Shown one piece after another: positions 12,329 to 25,900 of a stretch of 64,000 nt of DNA. Origin of the DNA: Amaranthus tricolor (taxonomy: Eukaryota > Streptophyta > Magnoliopsida > Caryophyllales > Amaranthaceae); NCBI RefSeq assembly GCF_026212465.1, contig NC_080057.1:25546647-25610646 (forward strand). The letters run 5' to 3'. The translations under genes and the position numbers were made by a program. The notes under the pieces are model-generated. The model saw only the letters and a list, made by a program, of their open reading frames with translations. It was not told the origin of the DNA and did no database searches. The number at the start of each line of letters is the position of its first letter. Position 1 is the stretch's first letter.

Positions 12329-12404
12329 CTAATACAATTATTAGTGTATGAATTCTTTATTTTAAAGAGAAAATAAAGAATTTATACCCTAATAATCGTA
12401 TTAG
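12329..12404. repeat. Hairpin with 35-nt arms and 6-nt loop
   Basis: Arms 12329-12363 and 12370-12404 are reverse complements with three mismatches and no gaps, separated by a 6-base loop. Each begins or ends in CTAATAC / GTATTAG. Probably a miniature fold-back element; a small-RNA precursor is possible but unsupported. Confidence 0.85.
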
Positions 12405-12583
12405 TTATGAAAAACGGTCTTCTCTAGAGACGCATTATATATATGGGCTAAATAGCCTAATTAATACAAATTAAAGAGAAAATAAGGACGTAGACTCCTT
12501 GTTTTGAGGTCGTCTCTATGAAAGACAGTCTATCATACGAGTTGCTGAAGATAATAATTATAAAAAAAAAACACAAATTCTTT

Positions 12584-12615
12584 CTTGAGACCGTCTTTAC
12601 AAAAGACGTCTCAAG
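12584..12615. repeat. Short hairpin of the GAGACCGTCT family
   Basis: CTTGAGACCGTCTTT faces AAAGACGTCTCAAG with one extra base, forming a tight hairpin. Related fragments lie near 12411, 12505, 16607 and 34782. Confidence 0.7.
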
Positions 12616-12929
12616 TTTAGGCCAGCCCATTTTTAAATGTTTTTTTAAAAAAAAACTTTCTAAACAATGCTTTTTAACTATCATTTTCAGTTTTTCTTTT
12701 TCTCTTTCCTGACAAAACTACTTATTTTTCTCTTTCAAACTCCATTTGTGGTTTTCAATTTCCATCTTCCTCTCTCAATTCTCTGTTTATCTTCTTCAAC
12801 ATTTGTAAAACCATCAATGTTATATATTTATACTTCATCATTTTTTTTAAAGCTTTCATTTTCATTTTTTTGGATTGATTATGTTATATATTAGTTGGAT
12901 TTACAATTTTCTGATTTTTTTTAAATTAA

Positions 12930-15040
12930 GCTTCATCAATGGTGTAAATAGGGATGTTAAATAAGACAACAATGTCTACTGTTTGGGGGAAATTAATAAA
13001 AATAATTGTGGTTATAACATAATATATTGGGAGTTATAATATAATATATTTGTAATTATAACATAATCTATTTGGGGTTATAAGCATAATATATTTGGAG
13101 TTAAAAACATAATATAGTTGGGGTTATAACAAAATATACAATTGCAGTTATAACGTAATAGATTTGAGTTTATAACAGTATTATTTGTGATATAATACTA
13201 TAAAATTGTTGTCTTCCTTCATACGCCCGATTTCTTGTTCAACTCTCCCAAATCTTCATCCCTTAACCTTCCTGTTTGTTCTTCAAGATTATTCTCACTT
13301 GCAATTTTCTTTATCTGGGCAAATTTCTCAATCTCTATGTCTCATCCAGGGTATGATTTTCAAATTTTTATCGATGTTTCTCCATTTTCGTATGAAAAAG
13401 ACTCGATTTTTTTTTGTATTTTCGGTATTTCTTGTTCTGTTTTAAGGTTTTCAAACATCTTCATCGGTTCATCAAAGGTATGTGTTTCAAAATTATTTTA
13501 ATGTTTCACCATTTTTCGCTATTCCATAAATGATGATAAAGCTTTGATTTTTGTTTATTTTTGTTTTCAAACATCTTATTTTTTAAAAAAAATTAAGTTT
13601 CATCAATGGTGTAATCAGTGATGTTGAAGAAGATAACGATGGTGGAAATAGTAAAGTTGAAGAAAGTAAGTAAGTTGGTGTTTTAACCTAATTAAAGTTT
13701 GTAGTTTAATATTTTAAAATTTTAAATTTGTTTGTTTTTTGATTTTACTTGTTCTTGATTTTAGGGTTTAAAATTTGGGAAAAATAAGTGATGGTGCTGT
13801 CCTGACTTCTGTATTCACAAAAAAGATCATAAAGATTCCTTCTAAGGATCAAATGACAACCCTCAAAGCCTCAACAATCAAAGGTGGCTGATTAAGTACC
13901 CAAACAAAGGGCTTATAGTAGCTAGAATTATAATATTATGTATTTGGATTTATAATATTGTGTATTTGGGTTTATAATTGTGGTATTTGTAGTATTGTTA
14001 TGTATTCATATTTGGGATTATGTTGGAAGTATAATAGTGTGTATCTGGATTTATAATACGGTATATATGGGTTTATAATAGATTATATTTGTGTTTATAA
14101 TTGTGCATAGTTTATAATATTTTGGATTTATAAAGTAATGTAATAATCTCAACTAAATAATGTTATAACCCCAACTAAACAATGTTATAATCACAATTAA
14201 ACTATGTTATAACCCTTAATAAACTATGTTGTAATCCCAATTAAACTATGTTATAACACCCATCAAAAAATGTTATACTCCCAACTATATTATGTTATAC
14301 TCTCAACTACATCAACCTATGCCAAATGTTCACAATTATAATACCGATCATATTATGTTATATAATCATAAATATAAGTTATTATAACCTCGAATATACT
14401 ATGTTATAACCCTAAATATATTATGTTATAACGACAAATATATTATGTTATAACTCCAAATATTTTATTACTATGCAATGTTTACTCCCAATTACATCAA
14501 CCTATGTCAAATGTTCACAATTATAATACCACTTATATTTTGGTTATATCCCCAAATATGAATATATATATAACCACAAATGCTTTTATTACAATCCTTC
14601 AAAAATTAACCACAGTTGTCTTTTTCAACATCACTATTTTCCACTATTGATGAACCTTAATTTTTTTTTTAAAAAAAAAATCAGAAGAATCACAATAGTT
14701 GTTATTATCTTTCCCAAATAATACTCCCTCAGAACCAATTTAGATGTCCCATTTGCTTGGGCACGGTTATTAAGGATAGTGTGGGGTTCATTAAAAAGGA
14801 TAAGTAGTAAAGGGTAAATAGTGAAGGGTAAGTAGTGAAGGGTAGTTGGGTAAGCAGTGAAGGGTAGTTGGGTAAGTAAGGTATATGGGGGTATATTCGT
14901 AATTACTTGTGTGAACTAAGGATATTTAGGTAAAAAAAGATCGACAAAAATAGAAATGGGACAACTGATTTATTATCTTCTTCAACATCATTGTTTTACA
15001 TCATTGATAAAGCTTTATTTGAAAAAACCCCACAATCAAA
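12930..15040. repeat. Nested direct and inverted repeat zone with GTTATAACATAATATATTTGG-like units
   Basis: Degenerate units around GTTATAACATAATATATTTG recur in 13010-13190. Units in the opposite sense (TGTTATAACCCCAACTA) recur in 14140-14470. A longer motif, TTCATCAATGGTGTAA followed by GTGATGTTGAAGAAGAT, appears forward near 12931 and 13598, and reverse-complemented near 14615-14665 and 14975-15020. The overall form is a large, eroded inverted-repeat element with internal duplications. I cannot assign a family and see no protein. Confidence 0.6.
14722..14960. mobile_element. Degenerate Stowaway-like MITE
   Basis: The left end reads TACTCCCTCAGAACC followed by TTAGATGTCCCATTT; near the other end AAATGGGACAACTGATTTAT is the eroded complement. 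Inside are tandem AGTGAAGGGTA(GTTGGGTAAG) units. The right terminal bases are lost. Confidence 0.5.
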
Positions 15041-15396
15041 TTCAAACACTAAATCTTCCATTGGAGTATGAAAAACTTATTTATTCATTTTCAAGGGATA
15101 AGTTAATGTGAAAAAGAGATAGTTAATAATTCGACTTTTCATATTTCCGAATATAATACACCCGCGTGAGAAGAAAGGAGCAGTTTCTTTTTGAAGAAAA
15201 CAACAGTTTTTTTTCTAAAAAAAAAAATTTTAAAGAGAGATTAAGAAAAAAAAAATGTCTCACGAGTCACGATAATAACTCGACCCAAAAATCAAACCTA
15301 GGTTAGCAATAGAATAAAAGTTAGGTATTGAAAGCCGAAGGTGTATGTTCTTACAGTCTGCAGATACTGAATATTGACCTAGGAATTTCAATATCA

Positions 15397-17588
15397 ATGG
15401 CGGATAAGAGAAAGAGAGAAAGGGAGAACGAGACAGCAGGAGCAGGTCATTTGGCGTCCATATTCGGAACAGAGAAGGATAGAGTTAATTGCCCTTTCTA
15501 TTTTAAGATCGGAGCTTGCAGGCATGGCGATCGTTGTTCTAGGCTTCATACTAAACCCAGCATCAGTCCTACGTTGGTACTCGCTAATATGTATCAACGC
15601 CCTGATATGATTGCTCCTGCTGTTTCTGTTGATCCGCAAGTCCAGCCTCCTTCTGATCCTCGCAAAACGCAACAACACTTTGAGGTTCCTTTTATTTTTT
15701 TAGTGTTTATTGGATTTTCGGATTTAATTAGATATATGTGATGTGATACTTAGGGTATTTTAATTTAAAATCTTGTTTTGTTGTCATTTAGGGTTTAATT
15801 TTTCGTGGATTTAGTTTGTTATATGTGGTGTGATATTTAGGGTTTTCCTTTATAGATGTTGATTTATTGTGAAATTGGGTTCATTTCATTTTTATAAGAC
15901 TTCTCCAGTATCTTGAGATCCAATTTGTTATTTTTTTTTTTTTTGGGTTCAATTATCTCAGGATTTATTTAGTTACTCTATATGTGATGTGATGTTTAGG
16001 GCTTTCAATTTAAAGAGGCTGTTTTATTGTTAATTAGGGTTCAATTCCAAATTTGAGACTTCTCTGGTTATCTTGGGATTCAATTTGGGCGTTTTTTGGG
16101 TTAGAATGAATTTTGCTAATTGCTGCTTTTTCAATTTGTGGATTGTTTTTACAGGATGAGAGGATTGATTGTTTGATATGTATTTGTATGCAGGATTTCT
16201 ATGAGGATTTATTTGAGGAACTGAGCAAGTATGGGGAGATTGAGAGTCTCAACATCTGTGACAACTTGGCTGATCACATGGTACTTTTTTCCGTTACACT
16301 GTGGTAGCTCTATGTTGTTTCGTTTCTAAGAGAGCTCTAATCTTGGTTATCCATTGGATGTACAGGTTGGCAATGTTTATGTGCAGTTTAGAGAGGAAGA
16401 ACACGCTGCTGAGGCTTTCAAAAACTTGACTGGAAGATTTTATGCTGGTTTATCACCATAACCAATCCTTTTATATTTTTGTATACTTTAGCAACCAATA
16501 ACTTTATCACAAATTCTTGTATGAGAAATGAGAATCTCACTACGCGGGTTAAACAGTCCAATAATAGAAACTTTTAGCTTATGGGTTTCTTTGTTTTGAA
16601 GTCGTCTACTGTGAGACAGTCCATACAAGACGGGCTGCTATATATGATAATTCTAAATATCATGGATCGTGCATCGGTTAGAATAGGTGTTTTCACTAAA
16701 TTTTTGCTAGGTATGATATTGCTTTATGCCGATGGAACAAGGGATTGTGGTTTGAAGTATTGTATGGCCAATCACAAAAAAAGTAGTTTAGTAGTTTTGA
16801 TTCATTTTGCTTGAGAAGAGCCTAGAGTAGCGTGGAGTATTAATTGGATTGTATTGCTTCAAGTCTATATGTATAGTATTTCGACACTTGACATGGTTAT
16901 TTAGCATATCCGATATTTATTGAACAATAAACTCTGACAGCACTGTATATCTGATGTTGTAGGCCGTCCAATCATTGTCGATTTTTCTCCTGTAACGGAT
17001 TTTAGAGAAGCAACATGTAGGCAGTATGAGGAAAATGTGTGCAATCGTGGAGGCTACTGCAATTTTATGCATTTGAAAAAAATTAGCAGGTAAGCTATCT
17101 TCTTATGACCGTTTCTGCTTATTATGTTGTGTTGTTAGATCCATTGTAATATGTTTCTTGTCTTTCTTGTTTATGTCTATTTTAGGGAGCTCAGACGACA
17201 GTTGTTTGGAAGATACAGGAGGAGGCGCAGCCGTAGCAGAAGTGCAAGTCCTCACAGACAATATGGGCATGGAGACCGACCCCGCAGTGGTCGTGGATAT
17301 GGTGGCGGGAGAGATGATGATAGAAGTCGGCGATATGGTGATAGGGAAAGGAGGGGTAGAAGCCGGAGCCCAGGACGTAGAGGCCGAAGTAGAAGTCCTG
17401 CAGGTAGGAGGGATAGGAGTCCTGTGCGGGAAAACAGTGAGGAGAGAAGAGCAAAAATTGAGCAGTGGAACAGGGAAAGAGAACAGGGAGAAACTGGAAA
17501 TAATGATGTTAGTCATGATGCTGATGACAACCCTAGAAATGGATCTGTAGTGGATGAAGAGAATTATTATGGTCATCCTAACCAATAG
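15397..17588 (+). CDS. U2AF35: Splicing factor U2AF small subunit (U2AF35)
   Basis: This nuclear subunit of the U2AF heterodimer recognises the AG at 3' splice sites and recruits U2 snRNP. Exons 15397-15684, 16194-16280, 16366-16447, 16963-17089 and 17186-17588 join to 328 codons. Domain order: CCCH finger one (C32, C41, C47, H51 in [17 protein letters not shown]), the UHM/RRM-like fold (about 80-160, [19 protein letters not shown]), finger two (C171, C179, C185, H189), then an Arg/Ser/Gly-rich RS domain (about 195-290) and an acidic tail. The start is the only ATG in frame before the conserved [12 protein letters not shown]. It gives about 15 residues ([17 protein letters not shown]) more than the Arabidopsis protein, which starts almost at this motif. 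Converges with CSN2 downstream. Confidence 0.96.
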
Positions 17589-18669
17589 ATGGGCGAAGTG
17601 AACCGGCAGACGCGTCGTAAACCATTACTTTCAGTATGTAATCTTCCCTGATTCGAATGATAAAAGTATCTCTTTTTTCAAAGGACTAGAGAAAATTTAT
17701 TTCACCCTCTTCAACACAGCCCCATCAAAACTGTATCTTACCACCCGTTTTCCACTGTGCAGGTGGAGTACAGGTTCACTGCCTAATGATATTGAAAGTA
17801 AAATCTTTTTTTGAACTTTTGAAATAGTAGAGGAAAGATGTATTTGAAAACAAACAAAAAGCAGGACTACCATCCATTCTTCAACTGAGTTTTGAGTCAA
17901 ACCTGTGCATCACATGTTCCCCTGTCTTTCCCGCTCTCTTCTAGAATTTTTGTGAGTAGTTAGAGCTAGCCGTTTGCCGTGCCTGCCCGCCAGGTGGGAT
18001 GGACAATCTTCTGGCCCAGGCATGGCACATCACTTCATTTCACAACCCACTGTTTGATCTCATAAACTTTTATAGCATATGCAGTCAACCTGTAGGCTGT
18101 AGCCGCGCTCTTGTCAATGTCAATCAATGCATTTATTCAGGGCATTACAGTTTGGTTATCTGATGACTACTGTTTAAGCGGATTTTTTATACTTGTCATT
18201 AGTCTTTTTGCGTCAATGATATTAGCTGTATTTTAGTTTTCTTCATCATCAACGTACTGCCTTTTGCTGTTTTTTCATGACTTATTTTGGGGGGATCGGA
18301 AAATAAGAAGTTGTTGCCTTGTAGGCATTCTAGAAATAACCTAGCGAATTGATCTGTTCTCTTTGTCTTAGACCTTGTTGTCATTGTGTTTCTAAGTTGA
18401 GCAGGTTTTTCTTGCTGTTTGTAGGATTATCGTTTTGTTTGTCCGATAGTTCCTTACGTAGTTTCTCAAGGTGTGCAGGTTCAAGTTTTTCCCTGCGAGA
18501 GAGTATCAGAGTCGCTTTCATAACATCTCATTGTGAAATTTCTATACAGGTTGGCTGTTATCAGAGTACACTTTCTTGCAGGATCGTTCAAAAATCAATG
18601 GAAGTTGAAGAATTTTTGCTCCTGTGCTGATTCTTGTGTGCCAATATCCATATTTTCTATGTCAAAAAG

Positions 18670-18704
18670 TTTATGGTTTATGGTTTATGGTTTATGGTTT
18701 ATGG
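18670..18704. repeat. Five perfect tandem copies of TTTATGG
   Basis: A 7-bp unit repeated five times without error. It differs by one base from the plant telomere unit TTTAGGG. Confidence 0.97.
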
Positions 18705-18897
18705 TTTTTTGGTCTATTGATGGACTATTTTGACATTTATGTTTGCTCAAAGACTTGCTAGAACTGATTACTAGAAATTTGGAAAAGTATTTGTTTGAGT
18801 GAAAGCATTTACATACTTTTTCTGAATTAGACTCGAACTTATGATAAATAGCAAATTGACTTGCACTTTTTCCTTTTTTTTTTTGATGGGTGACTTA

Positions 18898-19095
18898 CAC
18901 TATGTTTGGATAGGAAGAAATGAAGGGATTGTATTTCTTATTTATATACCAATCAAGGGAAAAGAGAGAAGTGGAAGAAAGAATTGGAAAGAGAAATTCC
19001 TTAACAATTTAATAAAATAATCTCTTCTGAATTAAAGCAAGGAAATTACACAATTTTCCCTTCCATTTCCACCTCTCCTTGGCATTAGATTGTTA
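18898..19095. mobile_element. MITE with CACTATGTTTGGATA end, copy 1
   Basis: Starts CACTATGTTTGGATAGG, then purine-rich GAAGAAATGAAGGG and later pyrimidine-rich CCCTTCCATTTCCACC. Copy 2 at about 46730-46954 ends in the reverse complement, TATCCAAACATAGTG, with a matching interior. The right border here is approximate. Confidence 0.6.
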
Positions 19096-19996
19096 CTCTG
19101 AAACACTTAAATTTTTCTATTTTCGGTATATTTATTAAACATGGTTTTTATCTGTTTTAACTAAATCGATGATTCGAATGACATTATTTGTTTTATTAAT
19201 CATTTACCCAAAACATACTCTCTTTGTTTTAGTGACATTTTTTTTCTTGATTGAACTTAATAATATTTATGAATGAAAGGTGGAATATATAAGGAAAGAA
19301 GATGGACACATCCAAAATTGAACTCAAGACCTTACTTGGTAAAATAGAATCTAATTCACAACTAAGATTATTATTCATATTTTAAACTACAATTGTTCAT
19401 AAATAGGTTCAAACTTCCCTAGATGTTTATAAATTGAGGGATCCATCTCACAAATATTATTGCCCAAATTCGTTTCATTATCAAGACTCAGATGTGCACA
19501 ATAGCAATCAAGAACAAATACATGTCCTATCAAAATTTTTACATTTAATCTTTTAATGTGAGATTGATCCGGAACTAATGAATGTTAGATCAACGGAGGA
19601 TTCTGGAATCTTGGTAATGCATCTTCCATATCATGCAACATGACACACCCTATCATCTATATCCGCCCTCGAGGCACATTCACTCTCCAACAAACACGTA
19701 TTCAAGAATTTGCAACAACAAAACAAAAGGCTAAGTGGACTGTAATTTCGACAAAATCAACATCAAGAAGATCCAGACAATGTATAAAATGTTTTAAGCT
19801 ACTAAAAAGCTCCAATTTACAGCTTGAAGGACCAAAAAAAGGGGCAGAAAAGAGAATTATTGGCAGAACACTGCCGTTGCCGCGACTAATCCATCTCGAG
19901 ACCCATTTGTCCGACTATGTCCCCATTCTAGAAAAATGGAGATACCACAAAATTAGATGAGACGAAAATCACCCATTTAGTTTGGAAGAACAAATA

Positions 19997-22900
19997 TCAA
20001 CCAACTCTGTTGTTAACTGTTTGATATAAAGACTTCAGCTGTGTGTTCCACTTGTCGATAGCTGTATACTTCTTCATTCCCTTAGACCTGTAATGTGTAC
20101 GAATTCATGATAGTTCAGTTTGCAATAAGGATCGGGAATGTAATAATGCATCTCAACAAGGAGCACTGCTGTTTACCTGTCACTGCGCTCCAACAGTCTA
20201 TTCACTTGGTCGATGTGGCCTTGAACTCGGTTGTCCAAAATTAGCGACACTAACAGCTGCTCAACGTCTGCTTCTGGAACATTAAGCTCCTGAGGAATAT
20301 CAGATTTAGAAATTAGCTCTCTACATATAAAAGAGAAGGATGAAAGGCAACATTATACATGCAGGAATCAAGAAAATTAAACGGATTGACTGAATAATAC
20401 CCTTCCGTTGCCCAATATTCCCAAACACACATCCATAAGCTGACAAAATTTCATCAATCTCCAACACCACTAACATCTTCCCAATATAACTACCATCATA
20501 TCCTCGCATATCTGAGCCACTAGATGCCTCTTAACTTCCAACAATAGCATAACTGCTATCCTCCTTGACCTCTTTCTGGTCCCACTTCAGAAAGGAACTC
20601 CCGAATTCAAAAACTAAAAAGAAAAGGAAAGAAAGGTGGGATAGATAATGGCCAGTGATTTGAATCAGAAGGCCAAAAAAGGAAGTGAACAATCGCCAGA
20701 CTTGAAAATTTGTTTCAAAAGATAGTAATGGAAGTAAAATAGCATGGTACTGCCTGAGAAGCATGTCCAACAAATTTAGACATGGGACATTCTCCTCCCA
20801 AGGACGTCGACAATAGTCAAGGTTCCATACCTTCACAGTTCCAACCATATGAAATCACTTCCAAATGTTGCATGTTTATGAGAATGATAAAGATCTCTCT
20901 ATTTGTTCAAATTTGAGGAGGCGAATCACTTAGTGGTGCTTGACCGACAATAGACCAAACTAAAGAACTTCATGCCCCCCCCCCCAACACCAATACTCTG
21001 CCACCCTTTGAAAAGCTAAGGCAGATTCAATACACAAATACACCACCAAGGTAAAATCATAAACAAGAGGAAGGAAACAACAGAGATGAAGTGTAACACC
21101 ACATAGATGAGCTAAGTTGAGGAAATGCTTGGTATACCTTAGAAATAAAAGGTATCCTGATTCTTGTGTAAGGCTTGATTAGCTTCAGTAAAACTTGTGT
21201 CCTTATATTTTTCAATAGATCTTCAATGTAATTCCTAATGAAAGGATCATCCATGATTGTTCTCCTGTTACTCTGCAACATTCATCAATTATTTCGTAGA
21301 GCATCATACAAGAGAAACCTGCTTATTTCGGAAAGATAATAGGAATTTATCCAAACCTTCAAAATTTTCTCAAACTCAAGAATCTCATTGCGCTGATAAG
21401 CTGCTATTAAATTGGTCATTGCCAAAATTTCAGGATCGTTTTTGTAACTGCGACAAAAAAAACAAATGTTGATCATGCAGCTCACAAGGTCATAGCTTTA
21501 ATGGTAAAAGATAGAGTTCAAAAGCATACGGCTTTGCCTCTTGTCCATCAAATGGATTCACCTCAGATTCCATTAACATGTTTGCAAGAACCAAGTATCT
21601 GCTAGCAACGAAAAACGTGATTGTGAGATAACGGGCACAAATCATGTTAATAAATAACCACTTATCAGACCCAACATGATTGTACTTGCGACAAGGTCTC
21701 ATGTATAACTAATAATATTATAAATCCCTAACCTGGGAGTTTAACAACAAATAGACCTAATCTAAAGGCTGAAAGCTAGACGCCTAGGACAAAAGTAATG
21801 CTTTTCTCTGCTTCAGTTTCCTAGAAATATACGAGTTACTATAAATTCCTCAAAATTTTTAACATTTGAAATGGAAAGAAATGTTTTAGACAGGAAAAAT
21901 ATTCCGTACAAATTCAAGACAGATATGAGAGTCAAAAACTTATGTTGCACAGAAATGGATCAAAACCAGGGTTTAGAATCCACTAATGATGCAATGACTC
22001 AGTACAGAAGGATATTGTTATTTGTCAAGAGATCCTCAAGTCTGATCACCATGTCAAAGCTAATCTTGGCACAAACAGTAACGTAATCAATAGGCTTATT
22101 TTAGTCTGCAAAACAATGCAACTAAAATTTTCACATCTAAAATCAATGAATGAAAGATAAAATGCATCGTTACGTACTTCAAACATTGGATACGCCTTTG
22201 GTTTCCAGCCTCATCATAATTCTTGAATGCTTCAAAAAAGTCAGTGGCTGCTTCTGCCCACTGACGCTCAGCCATATGCATTTTCCCACCACATTCATGA
22301 ATTATTCCCATTATTCTTGGATGTGGTATTGCTGACTTCACAGTGAGTGCCTTCTGGTATAGTTGCTGCAATTTAATCCACAATGAATATTAAAACATAG
22401 ATGCATTCAAATACCAAGAATTATAATACAGAAGAGCACACATCAATAAGAACAAAATTCATAACAAAAAAGGGTAACTTACTGAAGATCTCTTTATATC
22501 AATTAGGAGTTTATAAACCAAACACAAAGAAAAATGTAGCATGAGCAAACATGGGCAGACAAAGCGCTCACATCATAAAATGTGGATTGTATATGCAATA
22601 GATAAACGGTGACAAATGACAACGATGATCAGCTAAAATAGTCATATCACACGTTTTATAAATATATACTGTTTGTGTTGTTAAGTGACATGACAGTTCT
22701 GATACTGGGGAGTGATAAGACACTTTTGATACTGTGTATTTTCAGATTGCAAAGTAAGAATTGAGTTAACTTATTGATTGAATGCATAAAGCAAACTGTA
22801 CAAATTATGAATTCAACCAACTTAGTATCACACTATAAAGTTAAGAATATATTGATAACAAACCTAAATAAAACCAGGAACAATCACATGTAGAGAAGAT

Positions 22901-25900
22901 AATCCATATGAAATATTACAACTTCAAACAGTAAATATTTCACAAAGGAAGTGATCAAGCCAGTTCACTCTCCCTTTCAAACTCCTCATTTTCAGGCCCT
23001 GATTACAATGAGATTTATGAGCGATGGAATTTACAAAAAGCATCAGGCTTGTACCATTTAAAGGCTTTTCTGTCAAATAATGAAGTAATAAAACCAACTT
23101 TTATCAACACTTAACAGACATCGCACCACAAAAACTGACCTAATTGAAGTCATACAAGGATGATACAAAACAAAGTCATAAAAGTCCTACGGGATAAATC
23201 ATCACCTTAAGTTTCTTGTTGTTCTTTGTTTCAGTGTACATCTGAATCTCAATTGCATACACTTCCAACAATTGTGTTCCTTTCTTCTGATCATCTGTAC
23301 CATCTTCCTTTTGGCATGATTTATGAAGTTCCTTCAATATCTGTCAAATTCATATAAAAAGGTAAAATCAAAAACCTCATTTGCGAGAATTTCCCAAAAG
23401 AATGTAAATTGATTCAAGAAACCTTGTTCATTCGCCCATATTCACCAATGTCAAACCAGATCTTGCAAAGCTTCAGATTTGTTTTAAACCATAGTCTCTG
23501 CAAGAAAAAACAATGCACAAGACAATGACATTCCCCACCAGACAAATGCCTAAAAAGCTAGACTAATAATGAAATAACTTCAAACCTCGTTTTTAGCCTC
23601 TTCAAGAGCTTTAAGCGTCGTTTGGTAGAACTCTTGGAGGAGATCAAAATTGTGGCCAGCTGAACCGGAAACAAAATCCATAATGTTGTTTATACATTTC
23701 TCACTATAATTCCTTGTCACGGCTGATTTAATGTAAGTCAACATTTCCCTATATGCTTCCATCATCTCTTTATACTTCCCCAGCCGATAATAAAGCTTCA
23801 CTGTTTGCTTTAAAGCCTTGAACCCCCTAAAAAAATGGATCAAATGTCAGAAATAACATCATATATATTGAGGGCCTCCGTGTATCCGTTAGGAGAGTCA
23901 CAAGTCATTTAATGTGGAAAACTGATATGCATGCAAGTTACCACAAATGAACAAGCCTGTATCAGCCTAAAAAGTGAGATTTCAGGCTATCTAATTATTA
24001 ATCTATATCCAAGAAGTTAACTAAAAATAAGTCCAGAATAGCCCATTTAGATTCCACATACGTGCGTTCACCCTACGAAGAAAATGGGAACTCGTGGTTC
24101 TCAATAATGTACCTTCACAGCATCTCATATGCATCTCTCTAAAGTTTTGGCCATCAAGACACACAGTATACAATAAAAGTCGCATGAAGTATTTTTACTT
24201 TTTCAAAAGCAGGACCTGTGCAAACTATACAGAAGCTTGTCTCCTATAAACCGAAAGTGTGTAGCTCACCATTCTGCCTTTTCTGATTCCATGCCAACAA
24301 CCTCAGAAAAACCAGCAAGAGCACCTTCAGGGTCAGTTTCAACCAATCCTGGAAGAAGAAATGAAAATCAGACGACAAAAAACGTTCCAGAAACATTAAA
24401 GATCTCTTTTATTGGCAATACAGTTAAATTTACTGACGAATATATTCCGACATATCAACGGCATAGCTAGAAAAATATCACCACATTCTTAATCGTCTTC
24501 AAGCATACGGATAAGATGACTGGACAACAGATAGTTAAATAATCAGCAACTCACCTCAATTGAAACTGAAATGGTTGAAAAATGGAAAGAGTGGGATGCG
24601 CAATATACATTCACAAATTATACACAACTATCTACATTGAGTCTGTTGTAATTAGACAATAGAAGAAAAACTGCAGGACACCTGGAACTGGCAGCTTTAA
24701 ACATGTGGACTTCATATATCGTGCCCGAGACTAATATAGATTTAGGCGGCCATGTCTTATTAATTTATTGCATCAATAGAAAAAAATATACATGTGCAAA
24801 CTTTAACCCAATACAAGAGCAAGGAAGAAGCAAAAGGAAATGAGTACCAATACTCAAAACGTTAATCACATAAGTGGTTACAGGAAGAAATATAATAGTA
24901 CTAAATATGTTCTTTCATCTCCAACTAATTCATAAGGTTTAGCTATATTCAAGGTTCTTCAAGATGCACATAAATGAGCCATAATTGATGAAGAAAAATC
25001 TCAAAGCTCTCACTCAATATCACTATTACACAATCAAATATTTCCAATCATACTAGCTACTTCAATTGAGACAAACTTCATATATGGAAAAAACAACAAT
25101 AATGTCAAAGTCTTAATCCTAGGCTGCACTACATGAACCACAAAAAAAAACTCAAACTCACTGCTTAAATAATCATATTTTATTGAGCCCCATCTAATAC
25201 TTTGCTACAAAAGAAAATTCATTTCAGCAATAACATACAATCATATATATATCTATTGTTCATCCAAATCAAAAATCCATGTCACCATTCATTTTTGTTA
25301 TTCTAGGTAATATTTGAGCCTTTGGGCTACCTCTTCCTCTTCTAAGCACCTTAAAATAGCAATCATTTATTTTTCAGTCATTTTTAAACATGATTTGAAT
25401 CCTAGATCCTTTCTTATGCTTTATTAAATTCTATCTTTTAAATTATTGTCCACATATTCAAATACGCATCTTAGCTATCCCTATCTTCCGGCAATAATCA
25501 TTTCTCAAGACCAAGCCTTGTATAGTAGTGTTGATCTATGGAAGCTTGGTAGAATATATCCTATAATCTTAGTGGCACACATATTCTGATTACAACTCTC
25601 CATTTGAGCTATCTTCATTCTAGCAGATATTAAAGATTAATTACTAGAAACACTCATTTAAAATGAGCTTATTCATTTCTAACTTAACAACACCTTTACC
25701 ATAATCCTTAGTGTCAAAATAATATTCCATATAATCTGTCTTATTTTTACTTATTAAGCAACAAAAAATGGCTCAATTGTAAATAGACATCTTCAATTGT
25801 TCCCACACATGCCCTAACAATGCTTGCACTCCCTCATACGTTCATGGACTATACTTAAATACTTATATGCCACATCTTTGTTCACGAAAATTCATCAAAG

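Larger units (their letters stand above)
10882..15396. other. Gene-free repeat-rich interval
   Basis: Apart from the listed palindromes, microsatellite and MITE-like debris I see no gene. Short open frames here are low-complexity and AT-driven. The promoter and 5' UTR of U2AF35 should occupy the last few hundred bases. Confidence 0.6.
17589..19996. other. Convergent intergenic region between U2AF35 and CSN2
   Basis: Holds the 3' UTRs of both genes, a TTTATGG tandem repeat and a MITE. Open frames here show no recognisable domain, including one at 19640-19960 antisense to the likely CSN2 3' UTR. Confidence 0.55.

Noticed and set aside
16153..16193. Alternative acceptor at 16153 adding residues before the second U2AF35 exon
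   Set aside because: It would insert about 14 residues absent from the conserved HFE-DFYED junction, and the acceptor at 16193 is better.
19640..19960. 106-residue open frame on the plus strand
   Set aside because: It lies antisense to the likely CSN2 3' UTR and has no recognisable domain or splice context.
20975..20985. Run of 11 cytosines in a CSN2 intron
   Set aside because: A short homopolymer, possibly a sequencing artefact; no feature attached.
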